Origin: Oscillospiraceae bacterium
Lineage (GTDB): Bacteria > Bacillota > Clostridia > Oscillospirales > Ruminococcaceae
Reading direction: 5' to 3'
Assembly (NCBI GenBank): GCA_009777155.1
Contig: WRMK01000001.1
Location: 38,905 to 102,904, forward strand
Length of the DNA stretch: 64,000 bases
This document shows positions 60,826-64,000 of this stretch, piece by piece (position 1 is the first letter of the stretch; each line of letters opens with the position of its first letter). The notes beneath the pieces are model-generated. The model was given only the letters and a program-made list of their open reading frames with translations, made no database searches and was not told where the DNA came from. A program made the translations under genes and the position numbers.

Positions 60826-61271
60826 ACGTCTACATAGCTTTGAAAACGATTATTGAGCGCGGCGGGTTCAATCCCGCCGAAATTGCCGAGAAACTTGAAG
60901 TTTTTCGGCTTGCGGAAAGGCTTACGGTTGAGCAGTACGCGGAATTGGCGGAAAAAGCAGGGGTTGATGTGGGAAATAAATCTTTGTCAAGTTTGTCTGT
61001 GAACATGAAATTAGCGGCAATCAGAAATCAATTGCTCGAGAGCAATACCGAGGCGATTTTGCACCTCGAGGGGATTATTTCTGATGAAAGTTACAAGGAA
61101 ACTTACGAGAAAAGGTGTGAACTGTGCGAGGAATTTAAGAGCCTTTTAAGTGAGAGCGACTGCGAAACGGCGGGGTCGGAGCAGTTGAGGTGTGTCGTGT
61201 CCGGGCAGTTTGTGAAGGCTTGTTATGAGGGGTTGACCGTCCCGGCGTTTGTTTCAAAGGGGGCGATATAA
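60822..61271 (+). CDS. Hypothetical phage protein
   Basis: 149 residues from ATG 60822, overlapping the previous stop. N-terminal part NVYIALKTIIERGGFNPAEI with a central EQYAELAEKAG helix, three Cys in the second half. No family recognised. It overlaps the next gene by one base. Confidence 0.65.
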   Translation: MNVYIALKTIIERGGFNPAEIAEKLEVFRLAERLTVEQYAELAEKAGVDVGNKSLSSLSVNMKLAAIRNQLLESNTEAILHLEGIISDESYKETYEKRCELCEEFKSLLSESDCETAGSEQLRCVVSGQFVKACYEGLTVPAFVSKGAI

Positions 61272-61588
61272 TGTGGGAAACACTAATAATCGCTGTGTTT
61301 AGCCTACTTCAAGCCGTGTTGGTGGCGATTGTCACCAGCGAGCGGAAACGTAGAAAAGCCGAGTCGAAAAAATCCGAAAGGCGAGCGGCTCGCAGGGCAG
61401 AGGAAAGCCTTTTGTCGATGAAGCTTATAAACGCAAACACCGAGCTGACTTTTGCGACTGCCGTTGCCGTTGAAAAGGGTCACACAAATGGCGAAATGAA
61501 AAAAGCTTGCGAAAATGTCGAGTCGGCGCAAAATGAATATTTTGGCTTTATAAATCGGATTGCGACTGAGAAAATTTCGGAGGAATGA
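61271..61588 (+). CDS. Small membrane-anchored phage protein
   Basis: 105 residues with an N-terminal helix LIIAVFSLLQAVLVAIVTS followed by a very basic stretch (ERKRRKAESKKSERRAAR) and a helical tail. The one-helix-plus-basic layout is seen in phage Rz- or holin-associated proteins, but no lysin is present to confirm. Confidence 0.65.
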   Translation: MWETLIIAVFSLLQAVLVAIVTSERKRRKAESKKSERRAARRAEESLLSMKLINANTELTFATAVAVEKGHTNGEMKKACENVESAQNEYFGFINRIATEKISEE

Positions 61589-61589
61589 C

Positions 61590-61886
61590 ATGAAATACAG
61601 TAAATTTATAGTCGCGCTGGTAATAATTCTGAACGCGCTGTTCGCCGCCGCAGTCTTGTATGCGTTCCTGAAAATCGGCGCGGAACCGACAACGCTGATA
61701 ATCTCATGGTTTGCGTTCACAACAGGCGAATTGTGGATTTTGGGCACCTTGTCAAAGCAGAAAATCAAGAATAAACAACCCGATAATTGCGATGAAAAAT
61801 TGATTGAAGTCGTTGAAAATTTGAACGCGATTATTGACGAGAGGAGAAAAGGCGATTTTTCATCTTCTTATTACAATTCCGAATAG
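61590..61886 (+). CDS. Small membrane protein, holin-like
   Basis: 98 residues from ATG 61590 (after GAGGAATGAC). Two hydrophobic helices (FIVALVIILNALFAAAVLYAF and LIISWFAFTTGELWILG), then an acidic coiled tail. Could be a holin; this is by character and position only. Its last 56 bases overlap the convergent recombinase gene. Confidence 0.6.
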   Translation: MKYSKFIVALVIILNALFAAAVLYAFLKIGAEPTTLIISWFAFTTGELWILGTLSKQKIKNKQPDNCDEKLIEVVENLNAIIDERRKGDFSSSYYNSE

Positions 61887-63417
61887 TCCGCCGACGAAGA
61901 TAAAACGGGGGTTCGGATTTGAAATAATGTAGCGGACAGCCACAATCCAAATGCGAACACCCTAAAACCTGTACATGAGCCGCTTCAGCCCGCTCAAGCT
62001 CCGACAAACTAACAGTCTTCGTCCCGTCCTTCCAGTTAAAAGTAACCACCAACTTATCATCATACAGAAAAACCGAATTTACAAAAATGTTTACAATCGC
62101 CCTGCGATAATTCGGGTCATCGACGTTTCCGCCCTTAAATCGGCTCAGCCAAAACACGATTTGCTCTTTCGTGAGCGGTGTTTTCTCGATTCTTTCTTTG
62201 GCAAGCGATATTTCAATATCGGCTTTGCTTGCTTCAAGTTCGTCAAGCCGCTTCTTCACGGAAGCGTTAATAATCCCCGCTTCAATTGATTTTAACACGT
62301 TGTCAATGCGCTTGTCAAGGGCTTCGAGCTGATTTTGCAAAAACGGAATAATAGTATTTGTACGTTTTTGCAATTCCACAACCGCATCTGCAAGATTGCT
62401 AATGACATCATCTTTCAGCACGTTTTGTTGTGTCAAAGCCACAATCTGCCGTCCGAGAAAATCCTTTTTTGTCGGCTTTTTATCGCAAGATTTCTTATAA
62501 ATCCGATTACTGCATTTGTAGTAATAATGCACCTTTCCGGTCTTGCTCGTGCCGCCCGTTCCGACCATCATCGCACCGCATTTCCCACAAAAAAGTTTAG
62601 TCGTTAAAATGTACTCGGCATCGGCTTTCATGTAGGCGGGCTTGTGCCGATTTTTCGCCATACGCTCTTGCACTTTTTCAAAAATTTCCACAGGAACAAT
62701 CGCAGGCATACCACCCGGAGTTACAACATCGCCGTACCGATATTCGCCGATGTAGCGGCGGTTTTTCAGAAGATTATGCAAGCTGCTTTTGTTGGTGTAC
62801 TTGTATTTTATGTTAGCAAAAACCGCACGGCTGTTCATCTCGGCACTGATTTCTTTTACAGTTTTTCCGTCGGCGTACATCGTGAACATTTCAAGCACAA
62901 TCGGCGCGGTGAGTGGATCAATTTCAAACATCTTGTCAGCATTTTTCCTGTATCCGAATGGTGTACTTCCGACCGCTTTGCATTTGAGCGCGTTTTCTTT
63001 CAGCCCACGCTTGACTTTGAGCGCAAGCTCCGCAGAATAATATTCCGCCATTCCCTCAAGGAGAGCCTCGAGAATAATCCCCTCCGGACCATCGGAAATG
63101 TTTTCTTTGATTGAAACAACGTTCACGCCGTTGCGTTTTAGGACACCACGATAAGTAGCCGAGTCTGCACGGTTGCGAGCGAACCTATCCAACTTCCATA
63201 CGAGAACAACATCAAACTGCTTCTTCGCCGAGTCCCGTATCATGCGCTGAAACTCCGGGCGGTCATCTGTCTTTGCGGACAAAGCACGGTCGATGTAACT
63301 CGTGACAACAGTCATGTTATGCCGCTCGGCGTATTCCTTACACTCTCGCAACTGCCCCTCGATGCTATTTTCGGTTTGGTTGTCGGAAGAATATCGAGCG
63401 TAAATCACAGCTTTCAT
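61831..63417 (-). CDS. Large serine recombinase
   Basis: 528 residues. Catalytic N-domain with Ser10 in YARYSSDNQ, DVVLVWKLDRFARN, and a recombinase domain GSTPFGYRKN. A zinc ribbon (LFCGKCGAMMVG, YYYKCSNR, SCDKKP) and a coiled coil near 340-400 follow, then a C-terminal part. This is the integrase type that inserts phages or mobile islands at non-tRNA sites. Different from the tyrosine integrase at 27711, so it belongs to a second element or module. Confidence 0.95.
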   Translation of the reverse strand: MKAVIYARYSSDNQTENSIEGQLRECKEYAERHNMTVVTSYIDRALSAKTDDRPEFQRMIRDSAKKQFDVVLVWKLDRFARNRADSATYRGVLKRNGVNVVSIKENISDGPEGIILEALLEGMAEYYSAELALKVKRGLKENALKCKAVGSTPFGYRKNADKMFEIDPLTAPIVLEMFTMYADGKTVKEISAEMNSRAVFANIKYKYTNKSSLHNLLKNRRYIGEYRYGDVVTPGGMPAIVPVEIFEKVQERMAKNRHKPAYMKADAEYILTTKLFCGKCGAMMVGTGGTSKTGKVHYYYKCSNRIYKKSCDKKPTKKDFLGRQIVALTQQNVLKDDVISNLADAVVELQKRTNTIIPFLQNQLEALDKRIDNVLKSIEAGIINASVKKRLDELEASKADIEISLAKERIEKTPLTKEQIVFWLSRFKGGNVDDPNYRRAIVNIFVNSVFLYDDKLVVTFNWKDGTKTVSLSELERAEAAHVQVLGCSHLDCGCPLHYFKSEPPFYLRRRTIRNCNKKMKNRLFSSRQ

Positions 63418-63773
63418 TTTGCACCTCCCGACTCGCTCAACATTTCAAGAAGCGTTTGTTTTAAGCGGTCATTCATCGGCGATTTCGGGTCAAAACACAT
63501 CTCGACAAACGACTTCATTTCCGAATTATCCTTAAACTTCGGCTGATACTTATAGAGTTTTCCCTGCGGCTTGTCCGTGCGCCCGGTTATATAATCGAGA
63601 GACACATCAAAATAGTCCGCATACCAAATCAAAGTTTCGGGCGGCGGATCTGCTTTGTCGGTTTCGTAGCGGTTTATGCTCGTTTGTGTCACGCCGATTA
63701 ACTCGCCGAGTTTGTGCTGAGATAAGCGAACACCCTCGCGCAATTCGCGCAGACGTTGTGAAATAATTCTCAT
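63414..63773 (-). CDS. XRE regulator paired with the serine recombinase
   Basis: 119 residues. HTH in LSQHKLGELIGVTQTSINRYE; C-terminal part DYITGRTDKPQGKLYKYQ and further acidic helices. It overlaps the recombinase start by four bases and is encoded upstream, so it probably regulates the unit. Confidence 0.9.
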   Translation of the reverse strand: MRIISQRLRELREGVRLSQHKLGELIGVTQTSINRYETDKADPPPETLIWYADYFDVSLDYITGRTDKPQGKLYKYQPKFKDNSEMKSFVEMCFDPKSPMNDRLKQTLLEMLSESGGAK

Positions 63774-63796
63774 AAGCCAATCCCCCTTTTTGTTCT

Positions 63797-63836
63797 ATTA
63801 TATACCATACGAGACTATATGTCAATACCTTATACG
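63797..63836 (-). promoter_or_regulatory. Promoter and repeat operator of the recombinase unit
   Basis: Minus strand TTGACA (plus 63820-63825) and TATAAT (plus 63797-63802), 17-base spacer. On the plus strand ATACCATACGA (63801) and ATACCTTATACGA (63825) repeat around the promoter, a probable site for the XRE protein. Confidence 0.8.
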
Positions 63837-63873
63837 AATTTTATTTTTGGTGGAAAAGCGGCGGGTTTTCAAT

Positions 63874-63961
63874 CCCCTGCCGTAAGAAAACTTTGCTTTA
63901 GCAAAGTTTTAATAGCCGCCAACCTTGCTTATAATTTAATAAAATAAAACGGGCGGCTATT
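63874..63961 (+). repeat. 88-bp double-hairpin repeat, copy 4
   Basis: Same plan as the other three copies: CCCCTGCCGTAAG, AAAACTTTGC/GCAAAGTTTT hairpin, AATAGCCGCC/GGCGGCTATT arms. It lies just right of the recombinase unit; nothing coding is seen in the remaining bases to 64000. Confidence 0.9.
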
Positions 63962-64000
63962 GAAGCCGCCGCTTTAGGTTAGTCAGTGTACATTTTCTTT

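Larger units (their letters stand above)
27650..61886. mobile_element. Prophage 2: contractile-tailed prophage with damaged tail genes
   Basis: Begins at the tRNA fragment and tyrosine integrase and runs through lysogeny, early, packaging, lambda-type head and P2-type tail genes to fibre genes and two small membrane proteins. Endolysin and baseplate genes are not seen. The right end is uncertain: a serine-recombinase unit abuts it at 61831 and no matching tRNA end is present before base 64000. Confidence 0.85.

Overview
The window looks like a chromosome segment of an uncultured Clostridia-like Firmicute, possibly Oscillospirales, judged from gene families only: a cyclic arginine operon, a DUF2975/YozG-like pair, an ECF transporter S component, a BceRS/BceAB-like sensor and exporter, and Firmicute-type phage genes. 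TGA is used as stop throughout. The lineage assignment is inference. Layout: 1-11.5 kb is host sequence. It holds argJ(partial)-argB-argD, a small unknown gene, a lipoprotein, argF, hpf, a CPBP protease, a DUF2975 + YozG-like pair, an ECF S component, a leucine-rich-repeat lipoprotein, a two-domain HTH protein and a YbjQ-like gene. 11.7-22.5 kb (minus strand) is a compact and apparently intact head-packaging-tail gene set with no integrase, replication, protease or lysis gene (phage-like cluster 1). 22.6-27.5 kb is a response regulator, a histidine kinase that lacks its membrane domain, and an ABC ATPase/FtsX-type permease pair. From 27.65 kb starts a contractile-tailed prophage (prophage 2), beside the 3' fragment of a tRNA gene. 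Its order is tyrosine integrase, voltage-gated ion channel, HIRAN protein, repressor / Cro-like genes, ParB-like protein, tRNA-like gene, C5 methyltransferase, radical-SAM protein, HUH Rep, terminase, lambda-type head genes, P2-type tail genes and tail fibres. At 61.8-63.8 kb a large serine recombinase and an XRE regulator form a second, separate lysogeny-type unit. The window ends without a tRNA partner for the left attachment site.

Prophage 2 is decaying in its tail module while its head genes look intact. Two copies of a 101-103 bp palindromic, MITE-like element interrupt the tail-terminator and tail-sheath genes; the severed C-termini can be read just downstream. The baseplate genes are missing: a late-control-D N-terminus is fused to an SH3-like segment, a restriction-like nuclease gene follows, and a gpU-like N-terminus with an in-frame TGA is fused to a tail-fibre domain. 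A HicAB toxin-antitoxin pair sits between gpX and gpD.

The least explained material is non-coding. (a) Two copies of a roughly 400-bp cassette have long inverted-repeat arms whose sequence differs between copies while pairing is kept inside each copy; their 171-bp cores lie in opposite orientation. (b) A leader with conserved and co-varying pairing occurs just upstream of hpf, the YozG-like gene and an HTH gene. (c) Four copies of an 88-bp double-hairpin repeat occur, one of them inside the loop of a bidirectional terminator. (d) The palindromic MITE-like element, with TA target duplications, also extends the CPBP protease by five codons.
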